DNA of 64,000 nucleotides from JALYXI01 sp963716685 (GCA_963716685.1 CAVQTR010000003.1:124001-188000), one strand, 5' to 3'. Positions 26,113 through 34,554 are shown, counted from the first letter of the stretch. Notes: generated by a model not told the origin, from the letters alone. Numbers and translations are program-made.

Positions 26113-26145
26113 CAAAAAAGCCGGGCAGTGTTAAGCCGCCCGGCT
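26113..26145 (-). terminator. rho-independent terminator after tRNA-Leu
   Basis: On the minus strand an 8-bp GC-rich stem (AGCCGGGC paired with GCCCGGCT, 26145-26138 and 26126-26119) is followed by six T residues (26119-26114). It lies 10 bases downstream of the tRNA 3' end. Confidence 0.85.
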
Positions 26146-26154
26146 TCGATTGCT

Positions 26155-26241
<87 letters not shown>

Positions 26242-26253
26242 TGGCCTTTCCGT

Positions 26254-26283
26254 ATTCTAACTGAAACGCGGGACCGTTCACAA
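26254..26283 (-). promoter_or_regulatory. sigma-70-type promoter of tRNA-Leu
   Basis: On the minus strand TTGTGA (26283-26278) and TAGAAT (26259-26254) are separated by 18 bases, with transcription expected to begin a few bases before the tRNA 5' end at 26241. Elements are close to consensus. Confidence 0.6.
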
Positions 26284-26395
26284 AACACGCAAATTTTTCC
26301 GGCCGCCGCAAACCAAACGCTGGCAATGGCGGCGGGCGTTCCGCGCGTCCCGACGCGGGCTGACGCTGCGAATCGCCGCCCTACACTGTGGTCGA

Positions 26396-27295
26396 ATGCT
26401 GAAATCCATCGACACGCTGCTGGGCGTCTCTCTCGTCATGCTGGTAGCGAGCATGGGCGTAACCGTTCTCACCCAGATCTGGACCACGATGCTGAACACC
26501 CGGGGACGGCATCTGCGCGACGGGCTCGCTGCGCTGATTCACCAGCTGGCGCCTGGATTGACCTCGACGTGCGCCTGTCAGGTTGCCGGACACATACTCC
26601 GGCATCCCCTGGTCGCGAACGGGAAGCGCCTGGGGTCGCTGATCCACCGCGAAGAATTCACCAGGCTGCTGTCCGAAGCGGCAGCAGGCGAAGGGCCGCG
26701 CCGCATACCCGAACCCGCGCGCCACATTCTCGCCAATGCACTGAAGGCGAGTGGGACAGGCACCAGTTCTACCGATTTTCTGGCAAAAGCAAACAGCTGG
26801 TTCGAACCTGCGATCGAACGGGTCAGCCTGCGTTTCACCGCGAGTACCCATAAAACCACTCTGGCTGCCGCATTCGTATTCACCTTTGCCATGCAGCTGG
26901 ATGCCGTTGCCCTGATCAATCGCCTTTCCACTGATGACAGCCTCCGCACCGAATTGGTGGGACAGGCCGCGGCTCAGCACACGCTGCCCGCGGGCAGCTT
27001 ATCGGAAATTGAGGAGCTGGCCGGCGGGAAAGTTCTGCCGGTTCCGCGTAGTGCCGCCGAGTGGAGCTCACAATGGACTCCCTCGCGGTTGCCGGGCATG
27101 CTGCTCTCGGTCTTGCTGCTCAGCCTGGGCGCGCCGTTTTGGTTCGAGGTGCTGAAAGACCTGCTTCGTCTCCGGTCCACAGTGGCCCCGCGGGATGGCG
27201 AACAGCGTGCCGAAGGCTTTGACTTGGCTGGCCCGGATTTGTTAAAAGAGAAAGCTGATTTGCAGCTTGGTGAGGCTGCACACAAATGTCTGTGA
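26396..27295 (+). CDS. integral membrane protein of unknown function
   Basis: A 299-residue protein with three likely membrane segments: near the N-terminus (LLGVSLVMLVASMGVTVLT), in the middle (TTLAAAFVFTFAMQLDAVALI) and near the C-terminus (GMLLSVLLLSLGAPFWFEVL). Between the first two lies a soluble region with RHLRDGLAALIHQLAPG. The SLGAPFWFEVLKDLLRLR motif after the last helix recurs, in my memory, in unnamed bacterial membrane proteins. I cannot assign a role. It overlaps the TPR gene by 10 bases, so the two are probably functional partners. Confidence 0.75.
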   Translation: MLKSIDTLLGVSLVMLVASMGVTVLTQIWTTMLNTRGRHLRDGLAALIHQLAPGLTSTCACQVAGHILRHPLVANGKRLGSLIHREEFTRLLSEAAAGEGPRRIPEPARHILANALKASGTGTSSTDFLAKANSWFEPAIERVSLRFTASTHKTTLAAAFVFTFAMQLDAVALINRLSTDDSLRTELVGQAAAQHTLPAGSLSEIEELAGGKVLPVPRSAAEWSSQWTPSRLPGMLLSVLLLSLGAPFWFEVLKDLLRLRSTVAPRDGEQRAEGFDLAGPDLLKEKADLQLGEAAHKCL

Positions 27296-27897
27296 AGAAG
27301 AAATCAACACCCGCCGACCCCTCGAACGTTACTAATTCTCATTCGCCCAACGTTGCCGATGGACGAGTTTCAGTACGCGGATCCGCTTTGGACGGCGCCG
27401 ATCCCGACAGCCAGCTCCGCACTTTTGAGCAGGCCGTAAAAGATTTTCGCGCTCATAAATTCAAGGAGGCGCGGGAACTCTTCAATCAGGCCATCGACGG
27501 TCCGCACAAAGAGATTTCGCACAATGCGAGGCTGCACGTTTTAGTGTGCGACCGCCGGCTCACCACTCCGGTGCTGGACCTGCGCGACCTGGACGACCAT
27601 TACAACTACGCCATTGAGCGCATCAATGCCCGCGATCTGGAGTGTGCGCGCAAGCACCTCGATACCGCAATGAATCTCGGCGGTACAGATGGCCCTTCCG
27701 TGGATCATGTGTACTACGCGCTGGCTATCTGCGCCAGTCTCGCGGGTGATCTGCGCGGCGCGTATGAGAACCTGAAGCGTGCCATCGAGCTTGACCCCCG
27801 AAATCGGATCTCGGCTCGCAACGATTCCGATTTCTCCAGCGTGGCGCAGCAGCCGCTGGTGCAGCAGCTTCTATATCCCGAGAAGTTCGCGAATTAA
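27286..27897 (+). CDS. TPR-like protein of unknown function
   Basis: This 203-residue soluble protein has a disordered, polar N-terminus (about 40 residues) followed by helices of tetratricopeptide type: FEQAVKDFRAHKFKEARELFNQAI, HYNYAIERINARDLECARKHLDTAM, and YYALAICASLAGDLRGAYENLKRAIELDP. The last repeat matches the TPR consensus well. TPRs usually bind other proteins. It is translationally coupled to the preceding membrane protein and is 18 bases upstream of yvcK. Confidence 0.8.
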   Translation: MSVKKKSTPADPSNVTNSHSPNVADGRVSVRGSALDGADPDSQLRTFEQAVKDFRAHKFKEARELFNQAIDGPHKEISHNARLHVLVCDRRLTTPVLDLRDLDDHYNYAIERINARDLECARKHLDTAMNLGGTDGPSVDHVYYALAICASLAGDLRGAYENLKRAIELDPRNRISARNDSDFSSVAQQPLVQQLLYPEKFAN

Positions 27898-27915
27898 GCG
27901 CTCCGCACAATCGTA

Positions 27916-28923
27916 ATGACAGAGCCGTTGCGCGTAGTCGCAATTGGAGGGGGAACCGGGTTGTCTGCGCTGCTCCAGGGCCTGAAACAGCATGCGCGCG
28001 CCGCGGCCCCCGGTGATTCGCCTCTCGATATCACCGCTGTCGTCACCGTCACGGACGACGGGGGCAGCTCAGGCCGGCTGCGGCGCCACTTCGATGTGCT
28101 GCCGCCTGGCGATATCCGCAATTGCATGGTGGCTCTCTCGGAAGACGAGGCACTGCTCTCCAAACTGTTTCGATACCGTTTTCAAAGCGGCCATGGTCTG
28201 GCCGGTCACAGCTTCGGGAACCTGTTCCTCACTGCTCTGACGCACATTACAGGTGAGTTCCCGGAAGCGGTCAAGCAGTCGTCGAAAGCGCTGGCGATTG
28301 TGGGCAGCATCTATCCCTCCACCGGTGCCAATGTCCAGCTGGAAGCGGAACTGGCGGGCGGCACCGTGGTCCGCGGTGAAACCCGCATTAGCCGAAGCCG
28401 CCGGCGCATCGAACGGATCCGGCTGATTCCTTCGCGCTGCAAGCCGATGCCGGAAACTCTCGCCGCCATCGCCCAGGCGGATTTGATCACCCTGGGGCCA
28501 GGCTCGCTGTTTACCAGCGTGATCCCCAACCTGCTCGTAGCCGGAATCTCGAAAGCGATCCAGGATTCGAAAGCCATGAAAGCTTATTTCGTGAACCTGA
28601 TGTGGCAGCCCGGAGAAACCATCGAGTTCAGCGCCTCCGATCATATCCGGGCCATCCGCAAACATACGCGCCGGCACCTGATCGATTACGCCGTGGTGAA
28701 CACCAGCCCGGTGAGTGCCGCGGCCCTCCGCCGTTACGGCCGCGAAAATGTAAAGCCGGTGGAAAATGATCTCGACGCCATCGAATCGATGGGCATCAAG
28801 GTTGTAACCGCCGAACTTTTGCAGCGAACTGCACAAGTCCGGCACGATCCCGCCATTGCCGCCGAGGTGGCCATGGATCTGGCTCGCAAAGGCCGCCAGC
28901 GAAGGAACGATGAATCCAAATAA
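27916..28923 (+). CDS. yvcK: YvcK/CofD-family gluconeogenesis factor
   Basis: A 335-residue member of the CofD/YvcK family. The N-terminal nucleotide-sugar-binding motif is VVAIGGGTGLSALLQGLK, followed by AVVTVTDDGGSSGRLRRHFDVLPPGDIRNC, the strongest family signature. In Bacillus, YvcK binds UDP-GlcNAc and is needed for growth on gluconeogenic carbon sources and for normal cell shape. Here it overlaps glmU, which makes UDP-GlcNAc. That neighbourhood agrees with a UDP-GlcNAc-linked role. Confidence 0.93.
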   Translation: MTEPLRVVAIGGGTGLSALLQGLKQHARAAAPGDSPLDITAVVTVTDDGGSSGRLRRHFDVLPPGDIRNCMVALSEDEALLSKLFRYRFQSGHGLAGHSFGNLFLTALTHITGEFPEAVKQSSKALAIVGSIYPSTGANVQLEAELAGGTVVRGETRISRSRRRIERIRLIPSRCKPMPETLAAIAQADLITLGPGSLFTSVIPNLLVAGISKAIQDSKAMKAYFVNLMWQPGETIEFSASDHIRAIRKHTRRHLIDYAVVNTSPVSAAALRRYGRENVKPVENDLDAIESMGIKVVTAELLQRTAQVRHDPAIAAEVAMDLARKGRQRRNDESK

Positions 28924-30316
28924 CGACGTTGCGATTGTGATTCTGGCCGCCGGCCTCGGAACACGCATGAAGTCCCGGCACGCCAAGGTGCTGCACTCGG
29001 CGGGCGGCCGAACACTGATTCAGCACAGCGTGCGCACGGCCCTGTCGATCGCTCCCCCGGAACGGGTGTTCGTCGTAGTAGGGCACCAGGCGGAGCGGGT
29101 GCGGGCCAGCGTCGCGGCCACCGGAGTCCGCTTCATCCACCAGGTGGAACAGAAGGGCACCGGCCACGCCATTTTGTGCGGCCGTGAGGAATTGGCTTCG
29201 TTCCGCGGAATGCTGGCCGTGTTCTACGGGGATTGTCCTCTTATCCTCCCGTCCACCCTCCAGGAAATGATCGCCTTGCAGCGCTCCAGCGAATCCGGCG
29301 CCACCATGATCACCACGCGTCTGTCTGAACCCAGCGGTTACGGCCGCGTGATCCGCGACACCCAGGGGAATGTGCAGGGCATTGTTGAACAAAAAGCCGC
29401 TTCGCCCGATCAATTGAAAATCAATGAAATCAATGCCGGCATTTATTGCTTTCAGTCCGAATTGTTTTGGCGTTATGCCGGCCAGCTGACCACCAATAAT
29501 CCCGCTGGCGAGTACTACCTCACGGACATGATTTCGATCCTGATTGACGCCGGGCACTTTGTGCATGCTATGCCGGTGGCGGACTCGGCGGAGCTGTTGG
29601 GCATAAATAATCGGGTGGAACTCGCGACCGCCGACAGTGTCCTACGCGGGCGTAAAGTCAAACAGCTCATGCTCGAAGGGGTGACTATCGAGAAACCGGA
29701 AACCGTCACGATTGACGATCAGGTGCAGGTGGGCATGGACACTGTGATTGCACAATTTGCACAACTGCGCGGTGAAACCGTAGTCGGCGAAAACTGCCGG
29801 ATCGGCTCCTCTTCCATCATCGAGAATTCGGTTTTGGCCGACGGCGTCGAAATCGGAGCATTTACGATCGTAGGAACTTCCCGCTTAGAGCGTGGCGTAA
29901 GTGCCGGTCCATTTGCCCGCCTAAGAATGAATAACAAATTGGGCGAAAATGTGCACATCGGAAACTTCGTGGAATTGAAGAACGCAGGCCTGGGCGAGGG
30001 GGTGAAAGCAGGTCATCTGGCTTATCTCGGAGATGTCACGATTGGAGAACAGACCAACATTGGCGCCGGTTCCATCACCTGCAACTTCGATGGCGTAACC
30101 AAGCACCGCACCCACATCGGCAATCGCGCATTTATTGGGAGTAACTCCACCCTGGTGGCGCCGGTGGAGATCGGGGAAGGGAGCTATATAGCGGCAGGCT
30201 CGGTGATCACCGAGCCGGTGCCAGGCGAAGCTCTCGCGCTCGGCCGCTCGCGGCAGACCAATAAAGAGGGATATGCTCGAAAAATCGCGGAATCGCGGAA
30301 GAAGCCTGCCGGCTAA
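28910..30316 (+). CDS. glmU: bifunctional GlcN-1-P acetyltransferase / GlcNAc-1-P uridyltransferase
   Basis: GlmU carries out the last two steps to UDP-N-acetylglucosamine, precursor of peptidoglycan. The 468-residue protein has the N-terminal uridyltransferase (VILAAGLGTRMKSRHAKVLH, EQKGTGHAILCG, FYGDCPLI, NAGIYCF, NPAGEYYLTDMI) and a C-terminal left-handed beta-helix with hexapeptide repeats and acetyltransferase motifs (VELKNAGLGEGVKAGHLAYL, GAGSITCNFDG, AFIGSNSTLVAPV). I start at ATG 28910; it overlaps yvcK by 14 bases. The C-terminal stop meets the convergent zinc-ribbon gene by a four-base overlap. Confidence 0.96.
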   Translation: MNPNNDVAIVILAAGLGTRMKSRHAKVLHSAGGRTLIQHSVRTALSIAPPERVFVVVGHQAERVRASVAATGVRFIHQVEQKGTGHAILCGREELASFRGMLAVFYGDCPLILPSTLQEMIALQRSSESGATMITTRLSEPSGYGRVIRDTQGNVQGIVEQKAASPDQLKINEINAGIYCFQSELFWRYAGQLTTNNPAGEYYLTDMISILIDAGHFVHAMPVADSAELLGINNRVELATADSVLRGRKVKQLMLEGVTIEKPETVTIDDQVQVGMDTVIAQFAQLRGETVVGENCRIGSSSIIENSVLADGVEIGAFTIVGTSRLERGVSAGPFARLRMNNKLGENVHIGNFVELKNAGLGEGVKAGHLAYLGDVTIGEQTNIGAGSITCNFDGVTKHRTHIGNRAFIGSNSTLVAPVEIGEGSYIAAGSVITEPVPGEALALGRSRQTNKEGYARKIAESRKKPAG

Positions 30317-30606
30317 GCCGTGGCTGCGGAGGTCTTCCGGCTCTGGAAGCATTCGCGGCAGAACACCGGGCGGCCCTGAGTGGGTTTGAATGGCACGGTG
30401 GTTTCTCTGCCGCACTGGGAACAGTTGGCACTGGTCTCCACGCGGCCCGGAGTTCCGCCTCCCTGCCTTTTCGCTTTACACGCCTTGCAGCGTTTGGGTT
30501 CGTTTTTGAAAGCTTTGTCGAAGAAGAAATGCTGTTCGCCCGCGGTGAATATAAAATCTGCGCCGCAGTCCACACACTGTAGAGTTCGATCCTGGAACTG
30601 TGCCAT
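30313..30606 (-). CDS. zinc-ribbon protein
   Basis: This small 97-residue protein holds two zinc ribbons. The first pairs LQCVDCGADFIFTAGEQHFF with KRCKACKAKR; the second pairs ANCSQCGRETTVPFKPTQGR with PVFCRECFQSRK. All eight cysteines in four CxxC pairs are present. Proteins of this layout, a basic dual zinc ribbon, are common and unnamed; a nucleic-acid or ribosome-associated role is plausible given the adjacent rpsU, but not shown. It sits 74 bases downstream of rpsU on the same strand. Confidence 0.85.
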   Translation of the reverse strand: MAQFQDRTLQCVDCGADFIFTAGEQHFFFDKAFKNEPKRCKACKAKRQGGGTPGRVETSANCSQCGRETTVPFKPTQGRPVFCRECFQSRKTSAATA

Positions 30607-30680
30607 GGCCCATCTGCTCCCGTTTGACCGGACGATGACGACTGTCGTCGCCGCTCATCGCCCGGTGTTGTTGTGACAAG

Positions 30681-30878
30681 TTACTCGACTTCGCGCCGGC
30701 TCTTCTTACGGTTGCGCTTGCGCGCCAGTGCCTGTTTCACGCGTTTCTTTTCGCCGGGCTTCAGGTAAAACGAGTGACGCTTCACTTCTTTGATGATGTC
30801 CTCGGTTTGCACCTTCCGCTTGAATCGGCGCAGGGCGTTTTCGATTGTTTCGCCCTCTTGCAGCTTTACTTCTGCCAA
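30681..30878 (-). CDS. rpsU: 30S ribosomal protein S21
   Basis: The 65-residue basic protein matches S21: an N-terminal VKLQEGETIENALRRFKRKV, HSFYLKPGEKKRVKQALA, and a Lys/Arg tail (RKRNRKKSRREVE). S21 helps the 30S subunit bind mRNA leaders. The start codon is TTG (30878-30876) with GGGGGT about nine bases upstream. A strong promoter lies at 30940-30967, followed by a leader with a stable hairpin. Confidence 0.95.
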   Translation of the reverse strand: MAEVKLQEGETIENALRRFKRKVQTEDIIKEVKRHSFYLKPGEKKRVKQALARKRNRKKSRREVE

Positions 30879-30913
30879 CTAAAATACACCCCCAGACGCA
30901 TCATAAATTTACC

Positions 30914-30928
30914 GCGCGGCCTCCGCGC
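30914..30928 (-). other. GC-rich hairpin in the rpsU leader
   Basis: GCGCGG and CCGCGC (30928-30923 and 30919-30914) form a perfect six-base stem with a three-base loop inside the untranslated leader, about 36 bases before the TTG start. It could tune translation or stability. No T-run follows, so it is not a terminator. Confidence 0.4.
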
Positions 30929-30939
30929 AAGGTACTGAT

Positions 30940-30967
30940 ATCATATGTATTTGGTTACAAATGTCAA
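30940..30967 (-). promoter_or_regulatory. rpsU: sigma-70-type promoter of rpsU
   Basis: On the minus strand a consensus TTGACA (30967-30962) is followed after 16 bases by TATGAT (30945-30940), matching the consensus at eleven of twelve positions. It drives rpsU and probably the zinc-ribbon gene. Confidence 0.75.
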
Positions 30968-31045
30968 GAGTTTTTTGCTCGATGGGCCGTCGCAAATGCG
31001 CTCTCCACGTCGTAACTGCTTCCAAATTCGACACTTAGGCTTGTG

Positions 31046-32284
31046 ATGGATAACGTTTTAGCGATTTTACTGGCAGGCGGGGCCGGAGAAAGGCTGTTTC
31101 CGCTTACCCGGAACACGGCCAAACCCGGAGTCCCATTCGGAGGCGCTTACCGCATTATCGATTTCACGCTCTCCAATTGTATTAACTCGGACCTGAGACG
31201 AGTTTTCATCCTAACACAATACAAAGCACTGGAACTGAATCGCCATATCCGCGATGGGTGGAACATCCTGTCCCCCGAACTGGGCGAGTACATTGAGCCG
31301 ATCCCGCCGATGAAGCGCATCAGCGACGACTGGTATTTGGGTACCGCCGACGCCATCTACCAAAACGCTCAAAGCGTTGTGGGAGAAACCCCCGATCAGG
31401 TCCTGGTGCTCTCGGCGGATCACATTTACAAAATGAACTACCACCACATGGTGGAGTGGCACCGGAGCCACAACGCGGACGTGACCATTGCCACCATCCA
31501 GATCACGCCGGAGGAGGCCACGCGGTTCGGTGTCGCCAAAATCGCGCGGGACTACCAGATCACCGGCTTTGAAGAGAAGCCCCAGCACGGAAATCCGGTC
31601 CGTTCCATCTTCAATCCGGATATGGTGAGCGCTTCCATGGGCATCTATATCTTCAACACGGATGTGCTCATGGAGGAATTGCAGCGTGACGCCGAGACGC
31701 CGGGTTCCACCCGTGATTTCGGCAGAGATGTTCTGCCAAACTGTGTCGGGCGCCGGCGCGTGATCGCCTATGATTTCCTGGACATCAACGCCAAGGCGGC
31801 GCGCTACTGGCGCGACGTGGGAACGCTGGATTCGTATTACGAAGCGAACATGGATCTGATCTCAGTGACGCCGGAGTTTAACCTCTATGACCAGAAGTGG
31901 CCCATCCGCACGCGCATGGTCCAGCAGCCGCCGGCGAAGTTCGTGTTCGCGCAGGAAGGCCAGCGCATGGGTCTGGCACTCGATTCCATCGTTTCCTCGG
32001 GTTGCATCATCTCCGGAGGCCGCGTGCAGTCCAGCGTGCTTTCTCCCGGCGTGCGCATCAACAGCTTCTGCGAGGTGGACCATTCGATCCTGATGCCGAA
32101 CGTGAAAGTCGGCCGCAACAGCCGCATCCGTACTGCAATCATCGACAATGATGTTTGTCTGCAGGAAGGCAGCCGCGTGGGTTACGACGCGAACGAAGAT
32201 CGTGCCAACGGATATCTGGTTACAGAATCCGGAATCACCGTGGTGCCCGGCCCGGCACAGGGAATCGCGCGCGCCGCTTCGTAG
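31046..32284 (+). CDS. glgC: glucose-1-phosphate adenylyltransferase
   Basis: GlgC makes ADP-glucose from ATP and glucose 1-phosphate for glycogen synthesis. The 412-residue protein has the nucleotide loop ILLAGGAGERLFPLTRNTAKP (with the allosteric-site RNTAKP), GVPFGGAYRIIDFTLSN, WYLGTADAIYQN, LSADHIYKMNY and GFEEKPQHG. The C-terminal beta-helix holds VLSPGVRINSFCEVDHSILM. The ATG at 31046 directly follows an in-frame GTG that might also be used. No other glycogen gene is close by. Confidence 0.96.
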   Translation: MDNVLAILLAGGAGERLFPLTRNTAKPGVPFGGAYRIIDFTLSNCINSDLRRVFILTQYKALELNRHIRDGWNILSPELGEYIEPIPPMKRISDDWYLGTADAIYQNAQSVVGETPDQVLVLSADHIYKMNYHHMVEWHRSHNADVTIATIQITPEEATRFGVAKIARDYQITGFEEKPQHGNPVRSIFNPDMVSASMGIYIFNTDVLMEELQRDAETPGSTRDFGRDVLPNCVGRRRVIAYDFLDINAKAARYWRDVGTLDSYYEANMDLISVTPEFNLYDQKWPIRTRMVQQPPAKFVFAQEGQRMGLALDSIVSSGCIISGGRVQSSVLSPGVRINSFCEVDHSILMPNVKVGRNSRIRTAIIDNDVCLQEGSRVGYDANEDRANGYLVTESGITVVPGPAQGIARAAS

Positions 32285-32291
32285 CGCCCCG

Positions 32292-33344
32292 CTACTTCCG
32301 TTGTAATTCCGCCGCGACCCTGGTTCGGTCAAACGGTTCCACCCGAATGGTCCACTTCAGCGGGATGGTTTCGGGGATGTAGCAGAGGCGGTCGTCGCAG
32401 GCCTGATAGCGAAGCGAGCCCTCGATGGTCAGATTTCCCGAGGAATCCAGCATCGGACGGATCGTCTTGTCGTTCGCCAGCGTAATTTCGCGTTCCAGGT
32501 GAAAGTGGCCGGTGAACACGGGGACCGTCTCGTTAATCGCGTCCAGTTTTAAATTGTGCGCCGCCGGAAAGTTTACGGCCCCAGCCTGCCAGGCAGCGGA
32601 GTCCGAAAGGTTCCAGGCAATCGGAATGTAGCCCTGCACTCCGGGAGCGTAGACATGGACTTTGTCGTCGAGCGAAATGTCCACGACCAGTCCGAGCTTT
32701 AGGCCGGGCCTCGCCAGAGTTTCGGTGGCGGACGTGGTCACAGCCAGGTGCTTTCCCCGCCTCGAATCGTGAGGCGTTTCGGGTTGGATCCCGAACTGAC
32801 GGAGGAGAATCAGGCCAGGGCTGTTGCGCTCCTGGTAATTGGTCTCAAAGTACTTCCCGGTGATTACGCCTTTCGGATCCACGATATAAATCCCGGGATA
32901 CGGAATGCCGAAGAAAGGCGTACCTTTCGGTGTTTCCTCGTTCAGAATTCCAAACTCGCGGATGATTTTGGAATCGGTGTCCGACAGGAGCGGATACGTA
33001 ATATGCTGGCGCTCGGCGAAAGCTTTCAGAACGGGCAACGAATCGTAACTAATCGCAGCGAGACCCAAACCGGCGGCATGAATCTGGTTGACGTTGCGTT
33101 CCAGCTCCACGAGCTGACCTTTGCAGAACGGTCACCAGTCGGCGGAGCGGTAGAAGACCAGTAGCGCGCCCTTTGGACCGATCACAGACTGCAGCGTTTG
33201 CCGCTTTCCGGTCTGGTCTTCCGCTTCAAAAGCCGGAACCCGAGCGCCGACAGCCGGACCGCTCTTCGGAGCCGCGCCCGCGAGGTTAGCGAGCGCTGCG
33301 CCAGCCAGTAGAAAATAGAAGGTTCGTGACGTACTGCCAATCAT
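32292..33344 (-). CDS. probable selenocysteine-containing redoxin (UxxC) fused to a DsbD-alpha-like domain
   Basis: Read through an in-frame TGA at 33132-33134, this frame encodes 350 residues. It starts MIGSTSRTFYFLLAGAALA (signal peptide) and has a peroxiredoxin-like AhpC/TSA domain, with VGARVPAFEAEDQTGK, LLVFYRSADW-TGA-PFCKGQLVELE, LLSDTDSKIIREFGI and GIYIVDPKGVI. The TGA is codon 71 and stands exactly where homologues have Cys (DWCPFC), giving a UxxC redox motif if read as selenocysteine. A hairpin just after it fits the bacterial SECIS form. The last ~140 residues resemble the N-terminal DsbD (DsbD-alpha) domain: KVHVYAPGVQGYIPIAW and YQACDDRLCYIPE with its Cys pair. If TGA is a real stop, only a 70-residue stub is made, and the downstream part could start only at an internal GTG (33110) lacking the active site. 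selA/B/C/D are not in the window. Confidence 0.82.
33097..33134 (-). promoter_or_regulatory. candidate bacterial SECIS element following the TGA codon
   Basis: Immediately 3' of the TGA the mRNA folds into a lower stem CGUUC/GAACG (33130-33126 with 33101-33097), a nine-base 5' bulge, and an upper stem CAGCUC/GAGCUG (33116-33111 with 33107-33102) closed by triloop GUG. The apical loop begins with G, 21 bases after the TGA. This agrees with the general bacterial rule of a stem-loop with a G in the first loop positions, roughly 16-37 bases downstream. Compensating pairs were checked by hand; no folding energy was computed. Confidence 0.7.
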
Positions 33345-33366
33345 ACCGAGATTTCCGGAGAGGTTT

Positions 33367-34554
33367 GTGAATCGCCGCGCCGTGGCGCTGCTGGCCGGTT
33401 CACACCTTTGTACAGATATCAATCAAGGCGCGCTTCCTGCGCTGCTGCCCCTGCTGATCGCGAATAATCACTGGAGTTACGCTACTGCTGCCACTCTGGT
33501 GCTCACGGCCAACGCTTCGTCGTCATTCCTGCAACCGGTTTTCGGGCACTTTTCCGATCGCTTCCCCGCGCCTTGGCTGGTCTGGACCGGGCTTCTGGTT
33601 GCCACGTTCGGCATGTCCATGCTCGGCATCGCGCCGGGTTACCGCGCCATGCTCGCCTGCGTAGCAATCAGCGGGATCGGCAGCGCCGCCTTTCACCCCG
33701 AAGTCGCGCGACTGATGAACCGTGCTGCCGGCGATCGCCAGGCGACGGCCATGAGCCTGCTCTCGTTCGGCGGGAACGCCGGGTTTGCGATCGGCCCGCT
33801 ACTCGCGACCGGACTCACGCTCGCGTTCGGCCTGCGCGGAACGGTGCTGCTGTTTGTTCCGGCGATGGTTCTCGCGGCGGTGCTGTACGCTCAGCGAAAC
33901 TCCATCCAGCAGCCTGCCGGCGACTCCGCGCAAAAGAGGCGTGGCGCCTCGGGCGAACTGGAAGACGCGTGGGGTCCGTTTGGCTGGCTGACCGCCACGA
34001 TTGTGTGCCGCTCGGTGATCTTCTACGGCTTGAATACCTTCGTACCGCTTTACTTTGTCACCATCCTGGGACAGAGCCGCGTAGCTGCCGGACGCGCGCT
34101 GACGGTGCTGCTGGTTTCCGGCGCGGCGGGAACTTTGCTGGGAGGCCGTTTATCCGACCGGTTCGGGAGGCTCAGCACGATCCTGACCTGTCTTGCACTG
34201 GTGCCCTTACTCCTGATTTGCTTCATCCGCTCGTCGTCGCCGGCGCTGGCTTACGCCGCCTTAATTCCGCTGGGCGCGATCCTTTTCGCGCCGTTCAGCG
34301 TGATGGTTGTATTAGGTCAGGAATATCTGCCCAACCGTGTGGCCATGGCTTCCGGCGTGACGATGGGCCTTGCCGGAAGCATCGGCGGCCTGGCCGCGCC
34401 GGCGCTCGGCTGGATTGCCGACCATCACGGCATGCGGGCTTCGTTTTGGGTGCTGGTCGCGCTGGCGGCTGTCACGTTCGGCCTCGCCACCACGCTGCAA
34501 CGCAGGCACGTGGTGCGCAAACGGGAACTTAATCCTGTTTCAGCTCTTCAATGA
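33367..34554 (+). CDS. MFS exporter of the fosmidomycin-resistance (Fsr) type
   Basis: The 395-residue protein has 12 predicted membrane helices. The first loops contain SHLCTDINQGALPALLPLL and QPVFGHFSDRFPAPWLVWTG, characteristic of Fsr-like major facilitators, and the second half repeats the fold with GGRLSDRFGRLSTI. It probably exports a small toxic compound. The GTG start at 33367 has GAGAGG closely upstream. It diverges from the redoxin gene (22-base gap), and its 3' end overlaps the convergent DHH gene by 26 bases. Confidence 0.88.
   Translation: MNRRAVALLAGSHLCTDINQGALPALLPLLIANNHWSYATAATLVLTANASSSFLQPVFGHFSDRFPAPWLVWTGLLVATFGMSMLGIAPGYRAMLACVAISGIGSAAFHPEVARLMNRAAGDRQATAMSLLSFGGNAGFAIGPLLATGLTLAFGLRGTVLLFVPAMVLAAVLYAQRNSIQQPAGDSAQKRRGASGELEDAWGPFGWLTATIVCRSVIFYGLNTFVPLYFVTILGQSRVAAGRALTVLLVSGAAGTLLGGRLSDRFGRLSTILTCLALVPLLLICFIRSSSPALAYAALIPLGAILFAPFSVMVVLGQEYLPNRVAMASGVTMGLAGSIGGLAAPALGWIADHHGMRASFWVLVALAAVTFGLATTLQRRHVVRKRELNPVSALQ

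Noticed and set aside
26242..26395. Small RNA or gene in the gap between tRNA-Leu and the membrane protein
   Set aside because: Apart from the tRNA promoter, I see no convincing open frame, ribosome-binding site or stable hairpin.
32292..33110. Separate redoxin gene starting at an internal GTG (33110)
   Set aside because: It would lack the active-site motif and signal peptide; continuous homology across the TGA favours one gene.
33132..33134. TGA as a simple nonsense mutation or sequencing error
   Set aside because: It falls exactly at the catalytic Cys position and is followed by a SECIS-like hairpin; chance placement is unlikely, though not excluded.
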